A stretch of 64,000 nt of DNA from contig NZ_AUBP01000002.1 of assembly GCF_000429305.1 (NCBI RefSeq), positions 310,001 to 374,000 on the forward strand, in the 5' to 3' direction. Position 1 is the first letter of the stretch; every line of letters starts with the position of its first letter. The notes beneath the pieces are model-generated. The model searched no databases. It had not been told where the DNA came from and worked only from the letters and a program-made list of their open reading frames with translations. The translations under genes were made by a program, and so were the position numbers. The DNA is from Desulfovibrio inopinatus DSM 10711. GTDB taxonomy: Bacteria > Desulfobacterota > Desulfovibrionia > Desulfovibrionales > Desulfovibrionaceae. Shown here one piece after another: positions 9,706 through 17,275 of this stretch.

Positions 9706-10476
9706 ATGTCTGCGCGATTCATTGATAAATTTGATGTCCTGCTCTTCGATGTACAACAGACAATTATGTTCGGCGGAGATCGATTTGCGGCAACGGAGGA
9801 TTTTTATGGTACATATCGAAGATGTGGAGGAAGTCATCTTTCTCCGGAAAATGTACAGTCTGCGATTCTTCGTTGCTTCGACTATCTGATGCATCGTTAT
9901 ACGGATGCCAAGTTTTTTGATTGTTTTCCTTCTCTGGAAGAAGCTTTCAACGCATCATGTCCGGACCTCAGGCAACAGTCCGAAGAGGTGGGGACTCTCG
10001 TAAAGACTTTTGCTTGCCATGAGTGTGGTTGTATTTCCGATGGTTATGCTGAATGTATACAGGAACTTGCGAAGACTCATCAATTGGGAGTGGTCAGTAA
10101 TATATGGGCCAAAAAAGACAATTGGATTCAGGTATTTGAAAGAAAGGGTATTCTTGATTGCTTTGAAACCTTGATTTTTTCTTCAGACTTTCGAAGCATC
10201 AAGCCGTCCGTCACGTTGTTTCATGAAGCAATGCGTTCTTTCCCTTTGTCGAAAGAGCGAGTTGTATTTGTTGGCGATAGCCTTGCGTATGACATCGCCG
10301 GAGCCAAATCGGCAGGTATCAAGGCCATTCTCATCACCAATAAGACACCAATCTCGCAACGAATGACCCCTGAACCTGATTTTGTCGTTCCTGATCTCTA
10401 TCATCTCCTCAAGCTCAATAAGGACAATCGGTTTTTTCTCAGCGGAGAAACGGAAACAAAGAAGGCTGGAGGATGA
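9706..10476 (+). CDS. HAD-superfamily hydrolase with altered motif I
   Basis: 256-aa HAD-like protein. The ATG at 9706 follows GGGGGAGG. Motif I reads FDVQQT, so the nucleophile Asp is kept but the second Asp of the usual DxDxT is Gln. Motif II (VVSN), motif III Lys (IKPSVTLFHEAM) and motif IV (GDSLAYDIAGAKSAG) are normal. The length and cap region fit the phosphoglycolate phosphatase/haloacid dehalogenase subgroup. In phosphatases the second Asp is the general acid/base, so activity may be reduced or of a dehalogenase-like kind, where that Asp is not required. It may be co-transcribed with the broken TetR gene. Substrate unknown. Confidence 0.82.
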   Translation: MSARFIDKFDVLLFDVQQTIMFGGDRFAATEDFYGTYRRCGGSHLSPENVQSAILRCFDYLMHRYTDAKFFDCFPSLEEAFNASCPDLRQQSEEVGTLVKTFACHECGCISDGYAECIQELAKTHQLGVVSNIWAKKDNWIQVFERKGILDCFETLIFSSDFRSIKPSVTLFHEAMRSFPLSKERVVFVGDSLAYDIAGAKSAGIKAILITNKTPISQRMTPEPDFVVPDLYHLLKLNKDNRFFLSGETETKKAGG

Positions 10477-10494
10477 GTCTTCAGAATGGAATTG

Positions 10495-10779
10495 TTATGG
10501 AAAACCTTTGGTTTCAAAGTATGGGTAGTCTGATCCTTGTTTCAGCCTGATGCCTACAGCGTCGCAGCCAATGACCTGATGCATTTGTTCCAAAAGTAAA
10601 CCGAACCACTGCCTCGGCTCACCTCCAGATCCCAGTGTTTTGATGATGTCACCGAAAATTTCGAAAGATAGGCTTTCAGAGGGGGAAAAGGATTCTGTCT
10701 GTGGGGCCTTATTTGGGGAGGGGGCCTGTAAGTTATTGGGCAAATTCGTGTTTGAAGACAGACCATAAAGGGTTGTCAT
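10495..10779 (-). pseudogene. GAF/PAS sensor protein fragment, C-terminally truncated
   Basis: 94 codons that resemble the N-terminal lead-in to a GAF domain (EIFGDIIKTLGSGGEPRQWF, then LLEQMHQVIGCDAVGIRL). The frame stops after ETKGFP, the point where full-length GAF sensor proteins continue. Its first codons overlap the 3' end of the glycosidase gene on the same strand, suggesting a deletion joint near 10730. Probably non-functional. Confidence 0.6.
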
Positions 10780-11977
10780 GGCGCTTTACAAGTTGTTCAT
10801 GAGAGGCACCTTCTTCGCGTTTTTTCCAATAGTTCCAGCCCAACTTTTTGGTTCCCAATTCATAATCCATTCCATCCCAATCGGAAGAACGGAACGAATA
10901 AAAGGCCCAATGCCATTTATTTTCATTAAATGCTGCTATGATGTCATGGAGATACGACTTTGCGCCGTGAACGCGGCGGTCACAACCGAACTCCTCAACA
11001 ATGATTTGAGAAGGGGGAATGGCAAACCGGTCAGCCCACTCAATAACTGGTTGTATTTGTTGTTTTATACTTGAATTGTCCCACGCCTTTATTTTTCCGT
11101 TCGAATCTGTAGGCATTTTTTCAGGATAAGAAAAACGCCCTTTGTTGACACGAAATGTAGTATAATTCCACGGATAGTAAAAATGGAATGCATAAAGGAC
11201 AGCATTGTCGGCAACGGGCACAAGGTATTTTATACCTTGTGCCGCAGCGTGAAACCAACCATCGAGGATAATTGGGGTATGAGGGTCCTCGCTGCGAATT
11301 GCCTCTACGATTCGACGATTGAACCTATTTAAATCTGATGCGGTTCCTAAATGCTGTTTCAGCCAGCTGCCAAAACCTTCATGATTCTCATTACTGAACC
11401 CATCTTTTCGCGCGGGATAAGGTTCATTTAAAGGGTTGTAGCCAACAATTGCGGGGTGGTCCTTTAATTTTGCAGCAAGCTTTTTCCAGAATGCAACAGC
11501 TTGCTGCTGGTATTTTTCCTGTGTCCAAAGACGATAATCGAACTTTTCCTTGTTCTGCTGGCGCCAGCGTGCGCCAGGAAGGCTGAACATGGTTAACACT
11601 ATTCGTACGTTATACCGAGCTGCTGTATCCAGTACATTTTTGAGGCGTGAAAAATCCTCTTTGGGGATATCTGTGAAATTGTCCGCATCACCAAGCAAGA
11701 AATCCCGACCGTGAGGCTTTAATTTCACTGGACACAGCCGTACAAATTCGATTCCGGCATCAGACGCGGCTTTAAACCATTCTGCTGAGTTCTGTTCAAT
11801 ACAGCCATTTGCCCCTTTTCGCTGGTGTCCCCAAAAACTGATTTTCATTTCTGGCGACAAGCTCTCCAGCGTGGCGACTTGTCTGTCGCTTATCGTCTGC
11901 CCATGACACAAGCTGCTGCCAATTGTGACAACAAAAAACAGTGCCACACCCATAAGAATTGTATACTTTACTTTCAT
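10733..11977 (-). CDS. Secreted GH5-type glycoside hydrolase (cellulase family)
   Basis: 414-aa protein with an N-terminal signal peptide (MKVKYTILMGVALFFVVTIG, cleavage near CHGQ). The TIM-barrel glycosidase signature is visible: the acid/base Glu lies in YNPLNEPYPA and the likely nucleophile Glu in IIVEEFGCD. It would act in the periplasm or outside the cell on beta-linked polysaccharide. Substrate is uncertain within GH5 and related clans. The start at 11977 is chosen because GAGGAGAA precedes it; a longer in-frame start at 12085 would run through the terminator at 12.03 kb. A decayed ssrA end plus terminator lies directly upstream, so the gene may sit at an island edge. Confidence 0.85.
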   Translation of the reverse strand: MKVKYTILMGVALFFVVTIGSSLCHGQTISDRQVATLESLSPEMKISFWGHQRKGANGCIEQNSAEWFKAASDAGIEFVRLCPVKLKPHGRDFLLGDADNFTDIPKEDFSRLKNVLDTAARYNVRIVLTMFSLPGARWRQQNKEKFDYRLWTQEKYQQQAVAFWKKLAAKLKDHPAIVGYNPLNEPYPARKDGFSNENHEGFGSWLKQHLGTASDLNRFNRRIVEAIRSEDPHTPIILDGWFHAAAQGIKYLVPVADNAVLYAFHFYYPWNYTTFRVNKGRFSYPEKMPTDSNGKIKAWDNSSIKQQIQPVIEWADRFAIPPSQIIVEEFGCDRRVHGAKSYLHDIIAAFNENKWHWAFYSFRSSDWDGMDYELGTKKLGWNYWKKREEGASHEQLVKRHDNPLWSVFKHEFAQ

Positions 11978-12022
11978 TTTTTCGGTTCTCCTCAAAGACA
12001 GGGGCAGAGATATACAACAAGA

Positions 12023-12052
12023 AGAGCCTGGGAGAAAATCTTCCAAGCCTTT
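12023..12052 (-). terminator. Terminator of a decayed ssrA end
   Basis: GCCTGGGAG (12026-12034) pairs with CTTCCAAGC (12040-12048) using G-T wobbles. On the minus strand the hairpin is followed by pyrimidine-rich sequence. It has the same arrangement as the terminators that follow the clearer ssrA 3' ends. Confidence 0.55.
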
Positions 12053-12057
12053 GTAAT

Positions 12058-12110
12058 GTCTGATGCTGGAAGGAATCAAGCTCATGGTCTGTTGAACGTC
12101 ATGCCATTTA
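12058..12110 (-). repeat. Heavily decayed ssrA (tmRNA) 3' end, candidate attachment-site relic
   Basis: Aligned with the copy at 35881, this stretch keeps the spacing and most bases (TCTGATG, CTGGAAGGAAT, TCTGTTGAACGTCATGCC) but lacks GAG in the acceptor stem. It is followed on the minus strand by a terminator, as in the good copies. By itself it would not be recognised. Confidence 0.45.
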
Positions 12111-12141
12111 AGTCAGGATGGAATTTTTGTTATGGTAGCCT

Positions 12142-12420
12142 TCAAACCAGCTGAATATTATTTTGAACGTATGGACCTTGGCAGTCTATTCTATCAATGC
12201 TTGGTGCGAATGGTTTCTTCACAAAAACATTTGAGAAGATTTCATTATGAAATGCGAGACCAATGAGAGCGCACCGTCCATTCTGGCATTTCCACAAAGA
12301 CTCCAAGTAATTCATTGTGAGGTCAAACGGCTGATCATGCTTTCGGGCGCATCCACGAGCGGCTGTTAACGCCGAGCGTAACTGTTGACGCATCTCAGAA
12401 GTAATACAGTCCATATCCAT
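12142..12420 (-). pseudogene. HNH-endonuclease-like fragment
   Basis: 92 codons with the core of a phage/mobile HNH protein: CQNGRCALIGLAF, then APSIDRIDCQGPY and NNIQLV. Family members normally continue from this point (NV.LVCW.VN), but here a stop follows NNIQLV at once. It lies between the decayed ssrA end at 12.06 kb and the better one at 12.52 kb, so it is probably the last remnant of an integrated element. Confidence 0.6.
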
Positions 12421-12517
12421 AATGTTATATTACCCGAGAGCGATTCATTTTGAAAGTATTTGGAATGAGGCAACTCGTTAATTTATACCAACCCCTCATT
12501 TTTCTTGGGAAAATGTC

Positions 12518-12563
12518 TGGTGGAGCTGGAGGGGGACTGCACCCACGGCCTCTTGAATGCCAT
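12518..12563 (-). repeat. ssrA (tmRNA) 3' end, attachment-site copy A
   Basis: The minus strand reads a T-arm and acceptor ending CAGCTCCACCA, the hallmark 3' end of tmRNA (CAGCUCC pairs with the 5' GGGGCUG of ssrA). The T-loop is slightly damaged (GTGCAGTC in place of GGTTCAAT) relative to copies C and D, but the flanks GGCATTCAAGAGGCCGTGGG match. No tmRNA body or tag-coding part is present, so this is a displaced 3' end and not a gene. Confidence 0.8.
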
Positions 12564-12571
12564 GTCTGGAT

Positions 12572-12615
12572 GATGATCGAAATACATTGATTTTATTCAA
12601 TGTATTTCGATCATC
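12572..12615. repeat. Perfect 18-bp inverted repeat beside ssrA copy A
   Basis: The arm at 12572-12589 (GATGATCGAAATACATTG) is perfectly complementary to 12598-12615 around the 8-base loop 12590-12597. It begins 8 bases after copy A. It is not followed by a T-run, so it is unlikely to be a simple terminator. It may be a hairpin substrate or protein site of a lost element. Confidence 0.7.
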
Positions 12616-12773
12616 GTCAATATTCTGAGGAGAAATTGTTGTATAGACTTGTCTTAGGAACGCCTGCTGTTTTGTGATGGAATTGATACCGTTGGAAAAA
12701 GGAATCAACCGCGTTTGTATGCAGGTTGGCGGAGGCACATACGCTTGCCGGAACCTTTCTTTTTCGTCCTTCT

Positions 12774-13760
12774 ATGGGTAAACTCCGTGTGATCCGCGAG
12801 ACAAGTCGGAGATCAATCGGAGACTATGGACGCAACGTGCCGGGTTCCTCTATAAAAACGCCTATCGACCTCACCAAGAGGATCAAGTCGCTCCTCTGCA
12901 CTGAAATATCTGTGAACACGAGTGCTCCCAGATTCGTTTTGCAGTATATTTTCCTCTTTGCCGTTTTTTATTTTGCGATATTTGAGTATACGGCCCCACC
13001 TCACGAGATCGCTAGGGGGATAGTCGAATTCATTCTTGTCGCCTCTTCCTTCAGCGTCGCCATCATGCTTGTTTGGCTGTTCGCCGTCCTGTCCTCAAAG
13101 TGGCGACGAAAATCCTTCCAACCATGCTACTGGCATGCTTTTTTGCTCTTCCTGGCAGTCTATACCCTGAGTTTAGGGATTCTCTATTGCATCAAGGAGC
13201 TGGTCTACGACATTCAAAAGGCATGGTTCTGGCGATATTACTGGCGGCATCTTCCTTACGCCCTGCTGGGGTCCGGCGTCTTTCTGCGCCTCAGGCACAA
13301 GAACGCATTGATTGAAAACCTGATCGAGCAGTTGAACATCAAATTCGAAGAGATTCAGCAACAAGACCGTGAAAACGGTTGCCGCCATGAAAGCGACGTT
13401 CCATTTCGTATCGTCGTTTCAGGGCTGACGAAACAACTCGCCCCGTCCGCCATCACCCATATTACCGTCTGCGGCCATTATCTGGATGTCTATTACCAGG
13501 AGGCCCAAGACAATGAGAGGGTCTGCATCCGGAAATCGCTCAACGAAGCCATGGAAGCATTGCCCACGGGCATGTTTCTGCAAACCCACCGTTCCCATAT
13601 CGTCAATTCCGGCCACATTTCCGGTCTGCTCAAAAAAGACCGGCGGTATTTCGTCAAACTTTGCGGCGACCGTTTCCTGATTCCCATTAGCAGGAGCAAT
13701 CTCTCCCATGTCTTGTCCTTCCTGGAGAACCAATTGGGCGGCTCGGATCGCGCCCGCTAA
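12774..13760 (+). CDS. Membrane-bound LytTR-type transcription regulator
   Basis: 328 aa from the ATG at 12774 (a TTG at 12726 is an alternative). Four hydrophobic segments between about residues 45 and 175 (for example FLLFLAVYTLSLGILYCI) are followed by a short charged linker and a C-terminal LytTR domain of about 100 residues (ITHITVCGHYLDVYY, LPTGMFLQTHRSHIVNS, LIPISRSN). No receiver domain is present, so it is a one-component membrane regulator. The intergenic region downstream carries two ACCGTT direct repeats with LytTR-like spacing, suggesting that the adjacent gene at 14100 is its target. The coding sequence is richer in G+C than the hydrogenase or siderophore genes. Confidence 0.85.
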   Translation: MGKLRVIRETSRRSIGDYGRNVPGSSIKTPIDLTKRIKSLLCTEISVNTSAPRFVLQYIFLFAVFYFAIFEYTAPPHEIARGIVEFILVASSFSVAIMLVWLFAVLSSKWRRKSFQPCYWHAFLLFLAVYTLSLGILYCIKELVYDIQKAWFWRYYWRHLPYALLGSGVFLRLRHKNALIENLIEQLNIKFEEIQQQDRENGCRHESDVPFRIVVSGLTKQLAPSAITHITVCGHYLDVYYQEAQDNERVCIRKSLNEAMEALPTGMFLQTHRSHIVNSGHISGLLKKDRRYFVKLCGDRFLIPISRSNLSHVLSFLENQLGGSDRAR

Positions 13761-13974
13761 ATTCGCCCCGAGAGGAATGTCTGCCAGCGCGATATGGCGG
13801 ATACCGCTCGCCATGTGCTCTCCGGAATTGCGAAAATGCCGGGAGCGGCGCTAGCCCCCTGAAAAACACGCTTTGCAATCCGCATTCTCGACAAGATCAG
13901 TCAGAAGAATTCCATAAGCACCCTCAAACGCCTTCCGTGCTCCTGTCCCAGAGGGCATTTCGCGCTCACCCCGC

Positions 13975-14003
13975 ACCGTTGAGGACAAATTTGTACCGTT
14001 CAA
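13975..14003 (+). promoter_or_regulatory. Candidate LytTR binding site (direct repeats)
   Basis: ACCGTTGAG (13975-13983) and ACCGTTCAA (13995-14003) are 9-base direct repeats offset by 20 bases, which puts them on one face of the helix. They match the general form reported for LytTR sites, [TA][AC][CA]GTTN[AG][TG]. They lie about 100 bases before the unknown gene at 14100 and downstream of a LytTR gene. Confidence 0.65.
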
Positions 14004-14099
14004 GACAAATCACGTTATTTCAGGCCTATGCGCATTGTACAGCGCGGGTTGTTCCGGCATGTCTGCCGTAGAACCAAAAACAACCAGCGAGGATTTGCC

Positions 14100-15758
14100 A
14101 TGACGAGACAAAAAAAATGGAAAAGGCTTGTTACTCCCGGGAAGATTATCCCGGCTCTCCTGGTATTGCTTTGCGGCCTAGGAATTTTCGTCGCCCTTGG
14201 GGTGTACGGATTCAATTCCCGACTGAAGGAAATGTTTCGCCTGAACCGGGAACTCCAGGCGCAAAATTACGTCATGTCGGAATTCGAGTACCGGCTGAAG
14301 GGAATAAGCTATTTGTGGGACAGGGGGCGGTGGGGTGAAGCGTTCCACCTGTTTAACCAGTACTACGACCAGCTGAGGTCAAGGGATGGGTTGGTCAAGT
14401 TGCCCGTCTTCGGTTCCACGCAGGAGGAACTGGAATTTTATCTGGACCAGCAAAACCCCCGCACTGGGGCATTCATGAATGACGTCTATCCCATGTGCGT
14501 CTACCACGGCCCCACCGAGAACGTGCTCAAGCACATAGAAAAGCTGTCCCTGCAGCTCGGCAAACCGGTTAGGCTCAAGTATCGGCTGGCATATCTGGAC
14601 CAGATCAATACGCCGGAAAAAGTGCTCGCCTTTCTGGATGACGTTTCAACGGTCGGCTATATTGCCTCGAAAATGCCGCAGACGTCCTTTCATCTTGCCA
14701 GGGATATTTTCAGCCTGGCCAGGGATGAGGTCCACTACCGACCCGAGGATGCCGACAGACTCATAGAAAAGCACGATCTCTACCATTTTTCCCCCGAGTG
14801 GAAACATGCTGTGCTGCAATGGTTTTATGAGGCGCAGGACCCGGAAACCGGTTTGTGGGGACCGAAATCACCATCTGGAAAACTGCTCAAGCTGGACCTG
14901 AATAATACTTCGTCCATTCTCAAGGCGTTTCGAGACGGGGAAGGCAACGACATCCACGAGGAATTCCCCCTGCGATACGTGGTGCCACTGCTCAATTCCA
15001 CCCTGGACTCGCTCTCGGAGCCGCCGCCCTCCGATGGCGACCTGGCCTGGATGCACGAATGGAACCTCAAGACCTTGAAAAGCCTGAGACTGATGACACG
15101 GTATTTATGGAAGGACATTCCGGCGCCGGAACTGGAAAGAGCCACAGCCCTGTGCAAAAAGCATATTCGGGCCAACTTCGAAAAGTACTACATTCCGCAG
15201 GAGGGAGCCTTCAGCTATTACCCCGGCTCGGAGCACGCTTCGCTGGATGGTATGACCGGCTTTTTCATCTTTCATGAAATCGGGGCGTTGTCGCCCGAGA
15301 AGCAGCGGTATCTGTGGGGGAATGCCGGGGATACCATCCAGGACGAGTCTGAGATTGAGGCATCCCGGCTCACACAGGCCGGGCTTCGATCCATAGCCGC
15401 CACCCACAACATCAACTCATTTCGCTTTTATCAGGACAATCCCGGACAGGACGACCTGCTTTCGGAGGCCAGAATGGTCTGTTATCCCACCCCGACATCG
15501 GTGCCGGATATCATTGAACTGGTACGGGGGCTGAAGCGATTTCTTGCAACAACGGATCAGAGCATGGGGAATTGGGTGTCCAAGGCGGATGTGAACGAAC
15601 GGTTGCAGCCGGTGACCATTCGGGAGGATGTGGTCGTCACGGCCGACATCCCTGAAGCCGAGGTGCACACACTCCTGAGGAAGACGGGGACGTGCGTCGT
15701 CATCGGCTTCGACCTGCTGCAGATTCCACGCTACAGGCTTGTTGTCCGGACCCGGTGA
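14100..15758 (+). CDS. Membrane-anchored protein of unknown function, possible alpha/alpha toroid
   Basis: 552 aa from the ATG at 14100 (GAGG 8 bases upstream). A basic N-terminus is followed by one membrane helix (about 20-42, ALLVLLCGLGIFVALGVYGF), so most of the protein faces the periplasm. The middle contains WFYEAQDPETGLWG, the type of repeat seen in squalene-cyclase-like and other alpha/alpha-toroid proteins, and a second helix-rich segment near LRLMTRYLW. I do not recognise a family and no catalytic motif is clear. Its only obvious partner is the upstream LytTR regulator with the repeats at 13975-14003. A strong hairpin follows at 15774. High G+C suggests transfer of the pair together. 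Confidence 0.75.
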   Translation: MTRQKKWKRLVTPGKIIPALLVLLCGLGIFVALGVYGFNSRLKEMFRLNRELQAQNYVMSEFEYRLKGISYLWDRGRWGEAFHLFNQYYDQLRSRDGLVKLPVFGSTQEELEFYLDQQNPRTGAFMNDVYPMCVYHGPTENVLKHIEKLSLQLGKPVRLKYRLAYLDQINTPEKVLAFLDDVSTVGYIASKMPQTSFHLARDIFSLARDEVHYRPEDADRLIEKHDLYHFSPEWKHAVLQWFYEAQDPETGLWGPKSPSGKLLKLDLNNTSSILKAFRDGEGNDIHEEFPLRYVVPLLNSTLDSLSEPPPSDGDLAWMHEWNLKTLKSLRLMTRYLWKDIPAPELERATALCKKHIRANFEKYYIPQEGAFSYYPGSEHASLDGMTGFFIFHEIGALSPEKQRYLWGNAGDTIQDESEIEASRLTQAGLRSIAATHNINSFRFYQDNPGQDDLLSEARMVCYPTPTSVPDIIELVRGLKRFLATTDQSMGNWVSKADVNERLQPVTIREDVVVTADIPEAEVHTLLRKTGTCVVIGFDLLQIPRYRLVVRTR

Positions 15759-15773
15759 ACGGCAGGGAGCCAA

Positions 15774-15796
15774 GAGGGCAACTTCAGGTTGCCCTC
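15774..15796 (+). terminator. Hairpin after the unknown gene
   Basis: GAGGGCAAC (15774-15782) pairs perfectly with GTTGCCCTC (15788-15796) around a 5-base loop, 15 bases after the stop. The following bases are only moderately T-rich, so termination is likely but not certain. Confidence 0.6.
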
Positions 15797-15837
15797 AATA
15801 CGAATTTCCTTATTCAGGCTCTGCAAATTGAGATGCG

Positions 15838-15870
15838 TCAACGACTGCGTCGTACCGTCGCAGTCGTTGA
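15838..15870. repeat. 12-bp inverted repeat
   Basis: TCAACGACTGCG (15838-15849) is complementary to CGCAGTCGTTGA (15859-15870) around a 9-base spacer. There is no T-run. It could be an operator or an end remnant of a mobile piece. Confidence 0.6.
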
Positions 15871-15966
15871 CATCCTTGTGGGGGCCGTGTACCCGCAGAA
15901 ATATACCATAACACCTTCAACAAGGATATTGGATGCGCAATTTGTTGGATTTTGTTTGTTATGCTT

Positions 15967-16017
15967 AGCAAGGGCTATTGCATAACAACGTAAATTTATG
16001 CGGCAATAGCCCTTGCT
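15967..16017. repeat. 15-bp inverted repeat before the CD3324-like gene
   Basis: AGCAAGGGCTATTGC (15967-15981) is perfectly complementary to 16003-16017, enclosing 21 bases that contain a further GCATAA/TTATGC dyad. It lies about 20 bases before the ribosome site of the small HTH gene, so it could affect its expression or terminate transcription from the left. Confidence 0.65.
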
Positions 16018-16047
16018 CGATCCTTATTTCATATGAGGAGGAGCATA

Positions 16048-16320
16048 ATGGGCTACAGAAATGCGAACTCGGTGCTTCCGCAGCATCTACTGGTCGCCGT
16101 TCAGCAATATATCGACGGCGAATATCTCTATATCCCCCGTAAGGACGAACATAGAAAGCAATGGGGGGAATGCACCCAAAACAGGCAACGGCTTCTTGAG
16201 CGAAATCGTGAAATTGCAGCAAAACGCAGGGCGGGATATTCCGTCTCCACGCTGGCGGAGGAATATTATCTCTCCGACAAGGCCGTGTACAAAATACTCT
16301 CTGTCATGAACACTGATTGA
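16048..16320 (+). CDS. CD3324-family small HTH protein
   Basis: 90-aa protein, start fixed by AGGAGGAG 7 bases before the ATG. The N-terminal half matches a conserved small family (LPQHLLVAVQQYIDGEYLYI, then PRKDEHRKQWGE), and the C-terminal half is a helix-turn-helix (AGYSVSTLAEEYYLSDKAVY). Family members are thought to be DNA-binding regulators. It is followed after 113 bases by a methyltransferase gene with a terminator in between, so the two need not share a transcript. Confidence 0.8.
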   Translation: MGYRNANSVLPQHLLVAVQQYIDGEYLYIPRKDEHRKQWGECTQNRQRLLERNREIAAKRRAGYSVSTLAEEYYLSDKAVYKILSVMNTD

Positions 16321-16325
16321 CGCTG

Positions 16326-16355
16326 AAGCGCTCCGGATAATTCGGGGCGCTTTTT
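16326..16355 (+). terminator. Rho-independent terminator of the CD3324-like gene
   Basis: AAGCGCTCCG (16326-16335) pairs with CGGGGCGCTT (16343-16352) with one G-T wobble and leads into TTTTT. It begins 6 bases after the stop codon. Confidence 0.8.
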
Positions 16356-16433
16356 CGTTTCTGAAACGAAGAGTAGAGTGATTCTGTCTCCCAATGCCGT
16401 TATGTCTTCCGAAAAAATGAAGGAGACAGCACA

Positions 16434-17144
16434 ATGCAGACGTTTACAGATAGCTACGACAAAGCCTACTTGCTCGAAACCATGATGGGCCCCAATGCCA
16501 TGCGTGTGACGGAAGAAATGACCTCGTACCTTCCAATGAAAGAAGGCATGCGCATTCTTGATCTGGGGTGCGGTATGGGGATCTCTTCTATTCTGTTGGC
16601 AGAGAAATACGGGGCTACGGTCTTTGCCGCAGACCTGTGGGTTTCGCCCTCGGAAAACTTTGACCGCTTTAAACGGCTGGGCCTTGCTCAGAATATCATT
16701 CCCGTTTCGGTCGATATCACCAAGGGCTTGCCCTTTGCCCATGGTTATTTTGACATGATCGTTTCGGTGGATGCTTACAACTATTTTGGTTGCAACGACA
16801 CCATGTTACCGTATCTCGTGCAGTTTTTGAAGAAGGGTGGACACATGGCCGTTGCTGTATGCGGAGTGAAAGAAGACTTTCCCAAAGACAGGATTCCAAA
16901 GGATATGCAACCCTACCTGGAGTTGGACATGGGCTTCCACCCCCTGTCATGGTGGCGTCGTCTGTGGTCTAAGGAACCCCATTTCTGTCTACAACACTGC
17001 CGAGAAATGGATTGCTTGCGGCAAAGTTGGGACGAATGGCTGGAAAGCCCCAACCCGTACGCACAGCGGGATATTCCCATGATGGAAGCTGAGGGCGGTA
17101 AGTACTTTTCTCTGATCCAGATTACCGGCCAGAAAGCCTTGTGA
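16434..17144 (+). CDS. Class I SAM-dependent methyltransferase
   Basis: 236 aa. The SAM-binding motif I is clear (MRILDLGCGMGISSILLAEK, about residues 38-57), followed by the acidic strand of motif II (VFAADLW) and FDMIVSVDAYNYFG, the fold typical of small-molecule methyltransferases (Methyltransf_11/25). The ATG has AAGGAGA upstream. It is convergent with the acyltransferase gene, and both use the terminator at 17195. Substrate unknown. Confidence 0.85.
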   Translation: MQTFTDSYDKAYLLETMMGPNAMRVTEEMTSYLPMKEGMRILDLGCGMGISSILLAEKYGATVFAADLWVSPSENFDRFKRLGLAQNIIPVSVDITKGLPFAHGYFDMIVSVDAYNYFGCNDTMLPYLVQFLKKGGHMAVAVCGVKEDFPKDRIPKDMQPYLELDMGFHPLSWWRRLWSKEPHFCLQHCREMDCLRQSWDEWLESPNPYAQRDIPMMEAEGGKYFSLIQITGQKAL

Positions 17145-17194
17145 AACGGCTTTCCCTCAAAAAAGGGGAGCACGTCCGAAAGAGAGACAACGAA

Positions 17195-17225
17195 AAAGGC
17201 CTGGAAGCAAATTTTCCAGGCCTTT
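17195..17225. terminator. Bidirectional terminator linked to a decayed ssrA end
   Basis: AAAGGCCTGGAA (17195-17206) is perfectly complementary to TTCCAGGCCTTT (17214-17225) around a 7-base loop. A-runs and T-runs flank it on both sides. It serves the methyltransferase on one strand and the acyltransferase on the other. Confidence 0.85.
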
Positions 17226-17233
17226 GCAATGTC

Positions 17234-17275
17234 TGGTGCTGAAGGAAATCGAGTTCGCTGCTTTTTGAATATCAT
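17234..17275 (-). repeat. Heavily decayed ssrA 3' end
   Basis: TGGTG-CTGAAGGAAATCGA followed by TTTTTGAATATCAT aligns along its length with the better copies (TGGTGGAGCTGGAGGGAATT, then CTCTTGAATGCCAT), again lacking the GAG of the acceptor stem, as at 12.06 kb. It lies between the acyltransferase stop and the terminator. Resemblance is by eye only. Confidence 0.45.

Noticed and set aside
10733-12085. Longer glycosidase start at 12085
   Set aside because: The extension crosses a terminator and a decayed ssrA end, and the ATG at 11977 has a good ribosome site and begins a proper signal peptide.
12518-12563. Functional tmRNA gene
   Set aside because: Only the 3' end is present at each copy. 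The 5' end, tag-peptide frame and pseudoknots are not found in the neighbouring sequence.
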